Assembly: GCA_900546875.1 (NCBI GenBank)
Contig: URET01000001.1
Location: forward strand, 248,001-312,000
Direction: 5' to 3'
DNA from: an uncultured Eubacteriales bacterium
GTDB lineage: Bacteria; Bacillota; Clostridia; Christensenellales; CAG-314
DNA length: 64,000 nucleotides
Under the pieces are notes generated by a model. That model made no database searches, had not been told where the DNA came from, and saw only the letters and a list, made by a program, of their open reading frames with translations. Below, one piece after another: positions 44,034 to 51,662 of the stretch (the first letter of the stretch is position 1; every line of letters starts with the position of its first letter). The position numbers and the translations under genes were made by a program.

Positions 44034-44941
44034 CCTGCCCTCATCACGACCGCACGCCATTCTCCCTTCTTTCGCACCTTCTCCGTTATAAACCCGATAC
44101 TTTCATACCTGCCGACTACCTCGGACAACTTTACGTCCAGTATGCCCGAAAGTATCACCTTGCCAGACGATCTGACCTTCTTCCCGATGCTTTCAGATAA
44201 CCTTATCAGAATATCCGCCGTCAGATTGGCAAGTATTATATCGTAATCTCCTCTCTCATCGGGCAAAAGATCCGTATGCATTATCTTCGCCTTCACACCG
44301 TTGAGACTGCAGTTTTTTTCCGCTGCTTCCACCGCCTGTTCGTCGATATCGGTAGCGACCACCTTCTCCGCACCGAGTTTCAGTGCGGTAACGGTCAATA
44401 TGCCGCTCCCGCATCCGACATCAGCCGCGCATTTTCCCGCCATGTCTTCTTCCTGCATCAGTTCAATCACCATCGACGTCGTTTCATGCTCGCCCGTTCC
44501 GAAAGCAAGCCCGGGATCGATTATTACCTTTACCTCTCCTTCGCCTGCTTCATAGTCCTCCCATTCGGGACATATCACAACTCTCCCGATACCGGCTGCG
44601 TGAAAATGCTCCTTCCATACATCCCGCCATGTCCCGTCGTCGGTAATTTCAACCGCCACCTCCAGACTCCCGAAATCTGCCTCCATGCGCCTGAATTCCT
44701 CTATACGCTCCTTCAGCCGCTCCATTACTTCGCCTGCCTTATCCTGCGCCGCATACCCCTTTACCGTGACTTCCTCTCCGTATGCGTTGAAAGCGGTTTC
44801 CTCCGCATAGTCCCACGTCGGTACACTCAGATCGTTTTTATCGTATATGCAAACGCCTTCTCCCGTCAGCTCCGTCAGAAGGTCAGCAACGAGTTCGCTC
44901 GTCTCACTTTTTGTCTTGATACCGATTTCCAAATATTTCAT
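44027..44941 (-). CDS. prmA: Ribosomal protein L11 methyltransferase
   Basis: PrmA trimethylates ribosomal protein L11. The 304-residue product begins MKYLEIGIKTKSETSELVAD and has IDPGLAFGTGEHETTSM, AADVGCGSGILTVTALKLG and ILANLTADILIRLS, all diagnostic. The ATG lies 2 bases after the padR stop; a longer frame to 45073 overlaps padR and is rejected. In many Firmicutes dnaJ stands upstream; here a PadR regulator does. Confidence 0.95.
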   Translation of the reverse strand: MKYLEIGIKTKSETSELVADLLTELTGEGVCIYDKNDLSVPTWDYAEETAFNAYGEEVTVKGYAAQDKAGEVMERLKERIEEFRRMEADFGSLEVAVEITDDGTWRDVWKEHFHAAGIGRVVICPEWEDYEAGEGEVKVIIDPGLAFGTGEHETTSMVIELMQEEDMAGKCAADVGCGSGILTVTALKLGAEKVVATDIDEQAVEAAEKNCSLNGVKAKIMHTDLLPDERGDYDIILANLTADILIRLSESIGKKVRSSGKVILSGILDVKLSEVVGRYESIGFITEKVRKKGEWRAVVMRAGW

Positions 44942-44943
44942 TT

Positions 44944-45270
44944 TCAGCCTATAAGTATATCCAATAGTCTCTTGGCGTTGTTCCACGCTTTCTTGTTCCT
45001 GTCGTAAGCCTCGACCCCGTCGGCAGTTATGGTGTAATACTTCCTCGTTGCCCCGACATAATCGTCGCCCCATATGCCCTTTATGTACCCCGCTTCCTCC
45101 AGTCTGTGAAACGCAGAGTATAAGGTCTGCTCTTTCGGCTCGTATAGCCCTCCGGTCTTCTTCATTATCTCTTTCTTGATCTCAACACCGTATTTGTTTC
45201 CGTCAAGCAATATGCGCAAAACAAATGTGTCAACATTGCCTCGTAACATATCCCCCGATATTACATTCAT
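44944..45270 (-). CDS. PadR family transcriptional regulator
   Basis: This winged-helix repressor has 108 residues. The sequence DTFVLRILLDGNKYGVEIKK, then EQTLYSAFHRLEEAGYIKG and RKYYTITADGVEAY, is typical PadR. A short C-terminus follows, as in the compact subfamily. ATG 45270 has AAGGAGG close upstream. It is transcribed with prmA-rsmE. An ATGT-N10-ACAT inverted repeat overlaps its own -10 box, consistent with autoregulation. Its signal is unknown; the adjacent pectate lyase gene, divergently transcribed, is a candidate target. Confidence 0.9.
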   Translation of the reverse strand: MNVISGDMLRGNVDTFVLRILLDGNKYGVEIKKEIMKKTGGLYEPKEQTLYSAFHRLEEAGYIKGIWGDDYVGATRKYYTITADGVEAYDRNKKAWNNAKRLLDILIG

Positions 45271-45325
45271 ACGCCCTCCTTTCCGCCGCAAGCCCGGACA
45301 TGCCTGCAGTCAAATATTTCCTACT

Positions 45326-45360
45326 ATGTCTATCATAACACATTCCCCTTCAAATTGCAA
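45326..45360 (-). promoter_or_regulatory. Promoter and possible auto-operator of padR
   Basis: On minus: TTGCAA, 17 bases, TATGAT (45332-45360). ATGT at 45326-45329 and ACAT at 45340-45343 flank the -10, similar to PadR sites though with 10 rather than the common 8 spacing. Confidence 0.7.
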
Positions 45361-45698
45361 CCACATTACGATTTTTATTCCGTTTATTTTACTGAACATC
45401 TTTGCTTCTCCGTTCCTTTTCTTGTCCCTTCCTTTCACCCTCTTTTTTAATATTTGTCCTCCACGCTTTTACGCTTTTTAACGGCATTATGCTCATGCGA
45501 CTATTTAGGGAAAGCCGATTTGTGTATATTTTCAGCCACTTGCTGTATTGACTTGAACCTGTTTATATCTTAATATTATATTGAATTATGAGGTGCAGAG
45601 TTTTTATGACTTTCTTTGCAAAACATGTCCCTCGTCAGACTCGGATTTACGGTTTTATACCGCTAAATAGAAAGATAAATTTTAATCGGAGGTTTTTT
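45361..45698. other. Divergent intergenic region before the pectate lyase
   Basis: A weak plus promoter may begin at TTGACT (45548-45553), with an AT-rich region TAATATTATATT downstream but no clean -10 spacing. The leader to 45699 is about 110 bases. The frame of the lyase is open back to 45588 but without a ribosome site. No RNA gene seen. Confidence 0.45.
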
Positions 45699-48600
45699 AT
45701 GAAAAACAAGCTATTGATGTCAGCGCTGATAATGATAGCTTTGGTTGCTTTAGTAGGCATCATTCCTGCAATGAGCATGGTAAATGCAACCGAAAATTCC
45801 ATTCTCAACGCGTCGGAGCTTCCCCTCGGAGATATCACCGAAATAACTACTGTAGGAAGCTTTACTCTCGGAGCGGATTCGACCAATAAGTTTACCGTTG
45901 ACGGAAACAACAAACAATCACCGTCCGGATTAAAGTTTACGCAAAGATTAAAAACCAACGGCGTAACCAACGGCACTTCAAGGACTATTTCCTTCTCCAC
46001 TTCCGGACCTGCAACTTTCAGCATCTATGCCATGAGCAGCAGTTCGTCCGCAACCGACAGGACCGTGGTCCTTTCAAAAAATGACGGATCGGGCGAAATG
46101 ATCGGGTCTTACATCCCTTTGGGTTCTGTCGAAAACAGTACCATCCCGGAACAGACTTTCTCTATTGAAGAAGCCGGAAGTTATATCGTTACCTTCCCTG
46201 TAGGCGCTATCAATATTTATTATATCGAAGTAGCCGAAACAGAACAGGCAATTACTCAGATATTTGACGCAGGCAAACTCGCCGACGGCGACATTACCGG
46301 CGAAGTCCTTCAGGATGGTTTTACCGTCACTGCCAGCGATTCCAAAAAAATGACCGTCGAAGCCAACAGCAAGCAAAATGCCGAAGGTGTTCAGTTTGCC
46401 AAGAGACTTAAGTTCAACGGCGCAAGCGACGGCATGTCAAGAACCATCACTTTCACCGTGACCGGTGCTTCTTCAGTTAAAGCTTACGTTCTCAGCGGCA
46501 GTTCTTCCGCTGCCGACAGACAGCTCATCCTCAATATGATGGGCGCAAGCGAACCTGTCGCTTCTTTTGCTGCTCCTACTGCGGCTGTGGACAACGTCAT
46601 CACTCCTCTCGAGTATGAAATCGCTGATGCAGGTACATATTATTTCAGCGTTGACGCCGCTATAAATCTCTATTACATCGAAGTCGTGACGGGTGAATCT
46701 CAGGAAATCGTCAGAAAGGACTGGAATGAGGTCGAACCTCCCGTGCTCGGCACACCTGTTGTAAACAGCAGCAGAATCACCGTTCCTTATACCATGGTAA
46801 TCGGTCAGGACGGCGCCGATAAACTTACTATTTATATGAGAAGCACTCTCGACGGAGAAATCATTGATTCCGCCAGTACCATTTCTTTCGGGACCGAAGG
46901 CGAATTACACTTCACCCCCTCTGCTTCCGGAACATATTATTTCACTGCCGAAGCTTTCAGAAACGATGAAGAAACTACTCTCGTTTCCGCTGAAGCCGTT
47001 CAGGCAGAATTCCTGCTTCCCCTCGGCACTCCTTCAGTCAGAGCCAAAACAAACGATTCCGAAGGTACGCTGCTTGTGACAATCACAAAAGTTGCCGAAG
47101 CCGATAACTATGAAATCCACTATCGTCTTAAAGGCGATCAAAATTATATTTATCTCGATACCGTGGAAGCCGGATCGGATGATGAACTTACTTATCCCAT
47201 TACAGGCCTTACGATCGGTAATACCTACGAGATCCTTGTTTACGCTTTGAGAAACGATGAGCGTTCCAATCCCGCTACCTGCTCTGCTATCGTCAGAAAC
47301 AGCGCTGAGCTCGACTGGAATTTCGCTTGGTTCGGAACAAGTACGAGTTCAAGCAGAAATAAGCTTGTTTCAGGAAGCAATATTTACGACGGTATCACCC
47401 TTCTTTCCTGTACTTACGACCCCGATTCAATGGCTATAAAAGATAAGGGCGGCAAATTCACTCAGGACGGCTACGACGGAATAAGCTTCTATTATACTAA
47501 AATCAACGCTCTCGAAAACGACTTCTTCCTTAAAGCTACCGTACGCATCGATTACATAAATCCCAATGTCGACGGTCAAGAAGGCGTTGCTCTTCTCGTT
47601 CGTGACAGCATCGGCGAAAACGGCGTTTCCGGCAAACCCTTCTATACCAACTCCGTTGCCGCTATCGCAACTAAGCTGACTTATCAGTATGAAGGTCAGA
47701 CAGTCAATATCAAAGACGGCCTCGGCTACAGATTCGTTACCGGCCTTACGACCACGGAATCTGCTCCCGCTCTCGGAACCTGGGCAAATACCATGGGTAA
47801 ATTCGGCGATCCCGATTCCGAAAACGTAACCGTCAAAACCGGAGATATTTTCACCCTCTCCATAGAGAAAATCAATAACGTTTATGTCGTAACTTACTAC
47901 ACCACTTCCGGAACCACTTATTCGCATACTCTTTATTACAATGAAAACGGCGAAGATCAGATGCTTCAGATCGATAAAGAGAATATTTACGTAGGTTTCG
48001 CCGTAGCAAGAGGCTGCAATGCTTCCTTCTCGGATATCACCGTAAATGTTACGGAACGTTCTACCGAAGTAATTGAAAAACCCAAGAATCTTGTGGATCC
48101 CGTGCTTACTATTCTCAGCGCCTCCACTTTCTCCGGCCATGATTATTCCTTCGACTTCCTTGCCAATTGCGACGGCGTTTTGACTGCCTACCTTGACAAC
48201 GAAAAAGTCATCGATAACTACGGAATTATCGCGTTCGAGAAAAATTACTGCCCTATCACTCTTAAGGACGGTTCAAACGACATCAAACTCGAATTTACTC
48301 CCGATCCCGATTATAAACCGGACAGCGAAAGCGAAATGAGTTCTTACGAAACTCAGAAAACGACTTATTCTGTTTATGTTCTTTCGTTCGGAACTCCTGA
48401 CCAAACTATTATAGTTTCGCCTACCGGTAATTCACTCGGTACGGGCAGCTACGACAAGCCTCTCGATATATTCACCGCTCTTGCTTATCTGCAGCCCGGT
48501 CAGACTATCCTTATGCTTGCCGGCGAATATAAAATCGAATCCGAAGTCATGATCGCCAGAGGAAACAGCGGCGCTCCCGGTGCTTATAAAACTCTCGTTT

Positions 48601-49793
48601 CCGATCCCGCTTCCTCCGAAAGAGCCGTTATCAACTTCAATAGAGTCGGTACCGGATTCAACATCTGGGGCGACTACTGGTATATCAAAGGCATTGACTG
48701 CACCAACGCCGCAGAAGGCTATAAAGGTATGCAGGTCAGCGGTAACTATAACGTCATAGAACTTGTTAATACTTACAACAACGGCAATACGGGACTTCAG
48801 ATCAGCGGCAGATCCGCAGAGCCCAATACTCTCTGGCCCACCAATAACCTGATCCTGAATTGTACCTCTTACAATAATGCCGACGCCGCTCTCGAAGACG
48901 CCGACGGCTTCGCCGCTAAACTTACCTGCGGTGCAGGCAACGTATTCAGAGGCTGTATCGCTTACAACAACGCTGACGACGGTTGGGATATGTTTGCTAA
49001 GATAGCTACAGGTCCTATCGGAGCTGTAGTAGTTGAAAACTGCGTCACTTTCAATAACGGCTACCTCCTTGACGGCACCAACGCCGGTAACGGTAACGGT
49101 TTCAAAATGGGCGGTTCCGGTATACAAGGCGCTCACGTTCTCAGAAACAGCATCTCCTTTAACAACAAAGGCAAAGGTATCGACAGCAACAGCTGCCCCG
49201 ATATTAAAGTCTACAACAGTACATCATTCAACAACGGAAGCTACAACGTGGCTCTTTACGGCAACAGCGGCAGCAATACCGATTTCGTAGCCGAAGGCGT
49301 CATCAGCTTCAGAACGGAAAACCTCTCCATAGGTGAATCCATAAAACTCGTGAATCAGTCTTCAATCGATTCAGCCAATAACTACTTCTGGAACGGAACA
49401 GGCAGCTTCAATATCGAAAACGCTCAGATCACCGAAGACATGTTTGTAAGCCTTGACACGTCAATTCAGATCACTCGTGACGAGGACGGCTCTATCAATA
49501 TGCACGGCCTTCTCGAACTCAACGAAAACGCTCCTGCCGACGCCGGCGCAAGGCTCGTCGCTACGCCTTCTGACATCATTATAAATGTCGACAACGTTAT
49601 CACCGACGAACCTGTTACTCCTCCCGATGATCCCGACGATCCTACGCCTGTAGATCCTTCTGAGGGTGTTTCCTGCGCTTGCGATTCCGAAATAGGAACA
49701 CCTGTGGCGACTTTAACTATGATAGTTATGTCTCTCATATCGGTTGCCGCCGTAATTCTGATTTTCAGAAAAAAACGCGGTAATAATCAATAA
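45699..49793 (+). CDS. Secreted, membrane-anchored PL9-type pectate lyase with modular N-terminus
   Basis: This 1364-residue surface enzyme probably cleaves pectate by beta-elimination. GGAGG at 6 bases sets the ATG. Layout: signal peptide 1-30; two homologous beta-sandwich repeats (about 35-180 and 185-332), each ending in INxYYIEV; two fibronectin III-like domains (345-440, 442-535); a concanavalin-like domain (540-785); an Ig-like domain (800-895); and a right-handed helix (900-1250). The helix carries the PL9 calcium site: Asp1069 (DADGFAAKLT), Asp1093, Asp1094 and Asp1097 (NNADDGWDMF), with the same spacing as Pel9A. The candidate catalytic base is Lys1136 in GNGFKMGG. The tail has an Asp/Pro-rich linker, SCACDS, a membrane segment (1333-1356) and RKKRGNNQ. 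No LPXTG motif. Substrate beyond pectin-like polymers is not readable. Confidence 0.87.
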   Translation: MKNKLLMSALIMIALVALVGIIPAMSMVNATENSILNASELPLGDITEITTVGSFTLGADSTNKFTVDGNNKQSPSGLKFTQRLKTNGVTNGTSRTISFSTSGPATFSIYAMSSSSSATDRTVVLSKNDGSGEMIGSYIPLGSVENSTIPEQTFSIEEAGSYIVTFPVGAINIYYIEVAETEQAITQIFDAGKLADGDITGEVLQDGFTVTASDSKKMTVEANSKQNAEGVQFAKRLKFNGASDGMSRTITFTVTGASSVKAYVLSGSSSAADRQLILNMMGASEPVASFAAPTAAVDNVITPLEYEIADAGTYYFSVDAAINLYYIEVVTGESQEIVRKDWNEVEPPVLGTPVVNSSRITVPYTMVIGQDGADKLTIYMRSTLDGEIIDSASTISFGTEGELHFTPSASGTYYFTAEAFRNDEETTLVSAEAVQAEFLLPLGTPSVRAKTNDSEGTLLVTITKVAEADNYEIHYRLKGDQNYIYLDTVEAGSDDELTYPITGLTIGNTYEILVYALRNDERSNPATCSAIVRNSAELDWNFAWFGTSTSSSRNKLVSGSNIYDGITLLSCTYDPDSMAIKDKGGKFTQDGYDGISFYYTKINALENDFFLKATVRIDYINPNVDGQEGVALLVRDSIGENGVSGKPFYTNSVAAIATKLTYQYEGQTVNIKDGLGYRFVTGLTTTESAPALGTWANTMGKFGDPDSENVTVKTGDIFTLSIEKINNVYVVTYYTTSGTTYSHTLYYNENGEDQMLQIDKENIYVGFAVARGCNASFSDITVNVTERSTEVIEKPKNLVDPVLTILSASTFSGHDYSFDFLANCDGVLTAYLDNEKVIDNYGIIAFEKNYCPITLKDGSNDIKLEFTPDPDYKPDSESEMSSYETQKTTYSVYVLSFGTPDQTIIVSPTGNSLGTGSYDKPLDIFTALAYLQPGQTILMLAGEYKIESEVMIARGNSGAPGAYKTLVSDPASSERAVINFNRVGTGFNIWGDYWYIKGIDCTNAAEGYKGMQVSGNYNVIELVNTYNNGNTGLQISGRSAEPNTLWPTNNLILNCTSYNNADAALEDADGFAAKLTCGAGNVFRGCIAYNNADDGWDMFAKIATGPIGAVVVENCVTFNNGYLLDGTNAGNGNGFKMGGSGIQGAHVLRNSISFNNKGKGIDSNSCPDIKVYNSTSFNNGSYNVALYGNSGSNTDFVAEGVISFRTENLSIGESIKLVNQSSIDSANNYFWNGTGSFNIENAQITEDMFVSLDTSIQITRDEDGSINMHGLLELNENAPADAGARLVATPSDIIINVDNVITDEPVTPPDDPDDPTPVDPSEGVSCACDSEIGTPVATLTMIVMSLISVAAVILIFRKKRGNNQ

Positions 49794-49808
49794 TTCTCCT
49801 TAAAAGAT

Positions 49809-49848
49809 TTGTGGCGCCTTCCTTTCAGAAGGTGCCACAAGTTTTTTT
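49809..49848 (+). terminator. Strong terminator of the pectate lyase gene
   Basis: TTGTGGCGCCTTC and GAAGGTGCCACAA form a 13-bp stem (one G-U) with a 6-base loop and seven T. Confidence 0.93.
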
Positions 49849-49868
49849 ACACATTTGTCCGATTTTAC

Positions 49869-49904
49869 TTTTGCACACGGTCATACCGGAGTGCAAAATT
49901 TTTT
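49869..49904 (+). terminator. Second hairpin with T-run
   Basis: TTTTGCAC and GTGCAAAA flank an inner CGG/CCG stem, with a T-run of six following. It may back up the first terminator. Confidence 0.65.
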
Positions 49905-50284
49905 ATTGATTCTATAGACGTAAATCGTTTTATAACTTCTTGCAGGTATTTATAGAAAGAGGAAAATCCCTGTATTTTCAATAGTTTTCCCGTTTATATG
50001 TGTATCTTCCCATATCTCCGCATAAGTTGGTTTTGTAAAGTTGGGCACCATTTTAGCTCCACAAATCAGACAATACACATAAACATAGTACGGTGTTATC
50101 ACACCCACAAAGGCAGTTTAGACTACCTTGTTTTATGCCATTATGTTACGCATTGGCAGTTCAATAAGCCTTGCAAACGAAGGCTTTACAGGCACAAAAC
50201 TGATAGGGTAAGGTGTTTATACCTTTTCCCTCAAAGTGACCTTTAACTGTGTAACATCTCAAGGATAAATACTATCCCTTTTGA
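49905..50284. other. AT-rich island, non-coding part
   Basis: This stretch is lower in GC than its surroundings. It holds one short minus ORF (49950-50051, 33 codons, starting MVPNFTKPTYAEIWEDT) with GGAG at 5 bases, and a chain of small hairpins (50092-50277). I do not recognise either. Confidence 0.5.
50092..50277 (-). ncRNA. Candidate structured RNA: chain of five hairpins
   Basis: Five short inverted repeats lie in a row: GGATA/TATCC (50263-50277), AAGGT/ACCTT (50210-50225), AAGCCTT/AAGGCTT (50166-50186), AAGGCAG/CTACCTT (50110-50129) and GGTGT/ACACC (50092-50105). The fourth pairs fully only as minus-strand RNA, through a G-U, which suggests minus transcription. It resembles a leader or attenuator region, but no known family was recognised and no promoter is assigned. 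Confidence 0.4.
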
Positions 50285-50440
50285 TTATCCATTCTTTTCC
50301 GTTCCTCTGTAAAAAGTTCCGTAGCAAGCATAGGAAAGGGGTACCCTTTCCGTAAAATCACGCATTACTATCTGTGACAGTAACAGCGATTTTTGATTAT
50401 CGGAAATGTTCCAACCCTTACATAAACCGGAAATTGTCAC
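50285..50440 (-). pseudogene. Short ORF after the HAD gene, possible gene fragment
   Basis: A 51-codon frame starts with a GTG that shares a base with the HAD stop (TAGTG) and ends at a TAA. The text is protein-like (SQIVMRDFTERVPLSYACYG, ending FYRGTEKNG) but has no ribosome site. It contains a perfect GGAAAGGG/CCCTTTCC hairpin at 50333-50351. It may be the tail of a mobile-element gene. Not recognised. Confidence 0.4.
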
Positions 50441-51057
50441 TACAAACAATTACATAACTCAATAATATTCTCAACAATATAATCTGGCTTTTCATCATCT
50501 CCGGTTATTTGCCAATAACCACCAAAACCTTGTTTTATCCATATTGTTCGCATTCCCATTTTTTTAGCGGGCACAATATCATTATCTATTCTATCTCCAA
50601 TCATTATTGCCTTATTAGCCTCACACTGAGCCCTTTGCAAAGCAATTTCAAAAATTTTAGGATTTGGTTTTGATACACCTTCTTCTGCTGAAGCGATAAC
50701 TAAATCAATATGTTTCATAATCCCCCATTTTTCTAATCTATTTTTTGTTCCCAATGATTGATTAGCTATAATACCAATACGATACTTTTTATTTAATATC
50801 TCAAGGCAATAAGGGACATCTTTGTATAAAATTTCATCTTCGATAGGCCATTTCCTTTTAGGAAGATTATATTTTATTCCCAATTCAATATCGCCCTTTT
50901 TATTCTGTTTATAATATTCTAATGCTTCATCATAAATAAAAGGATAATCTAAATTTGTACGTTCTGCTATATCACGAAAAATATGTTCATAAACCAAATG
51001 CTCATCAACAAGCGTTGAACCAACATCAAAAAATATCCATTCTATATTTCCAAACAT
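50440..51057 (-). CDS. HAD family hydrolase with altered motif I
   Basis: This is a 205-residue haloacid dehalogenase-fold protein. Motif I is IFFDVGSTLVDE: the nucleophile Asp is present, but the second Asp of DxD is Gly, so phosphatase chemistry may be altered. The cap is helical (about 20-90). Motif II lies in IANQS, the motif III Lys in EEGVSKPNPKIFEIAL, and motif IV in MIGDRIDNDIVPAKKMG. ATG 51057 has AGAGGT at 8 bases; an upstream open frame to 51246 has no site. GC is strikingly lower than in neighbouring genes, with AAA, TAT and ATT codons dominating, so recent transfer is likely. The substrate is unknown. Confidence 0.88.
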   Translation of the reverse strand: MFGNIEWIFFDVGSTLVDEHLVYEHIFRDIAERTNLDYPFIYDEALEYYKQNKKGDIELGIKYNLPKRKWPIEDEILYKDVPYCLEILNKKYRIGIIANQSLGTKNRLEKWGIMKHIDLVIASAEEGVSKPNPKIFEIALQRAQCEANKAIMIGDRIDNDIVPAKKMGMRTIWIKQGFGGYWQITGDDEKPDYIVENIIELCNCL

Positions 51058-51571
51058 AAATTTTACCTCTTCAAATTTGTTAATTTTTCTATTTAGATTA
51101 TAGCGATCACATATAAATTTTTCTATCTTTCCTCGGTTTGTATAAATAATATCTCTTTGTATCTTTCCATATTGTTTTATATCGCTACAGGAAATCCGGG
51201 CACTATTTGAGCACCAAAGCTTCAAAGTCATTGTTGTTTTGAGCACTACAACTTACGAAAAAATTGGTGTTTTCAATGGCTTTCACAACTTAACACCCTT
51301 TGGCAGTACAAAATCAAATACTATTTTTTATTACTCTTCTTGCCGTAAATGTTTGATCATTTTATTTTCTTGCAGACTCTATACTTGCTTCGCTCGTTTT
51401 TCCCTTTTCCGGATCCGCTTTCGCCCAAACTGAATACTTGTGCCACAGCCGTCAATTCGCTACCGCTTATAATAAACAAGCACTCAATACTTTTTTCTTC
51501 TCTTCTGCTCCGCCATGAACCGAGATTTCAGAGTTTCCTAATACATTCCTTTCATTCTTTCCGGAATATAT
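51058..51571. other. AT-rich region upstream of the HAD gene
   Basis: A TATAAT on minus about 35 bases before the HAD start gives a weak promoter candidate (poor -35). Bases 51157-51214 resemble 49998-50056 on the same strand. The remainder toward purL holds no supported feature. Confidence 0.4.
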
Positions 51572-51615
51572 CAAAAACCGGAGTGAAACAAATTCCACAT
51601 TACGCTTCACTCCGG
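51572..51615 (-). terminator. Terminator of the pur operon
   Basis: On minus CCGGAGTGAA and TTCACTCCGG form a perfect 10-bp stem around an 18-base loop, followed by TTTTTGATA. It lies about 50 bases after the purL stop. Confidence 0.88.
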
Positions 51616-51662
51616 AAAATCATGCCCGTTTTGCGGCAAGATCAGTTTGTTTATTCTTTACA

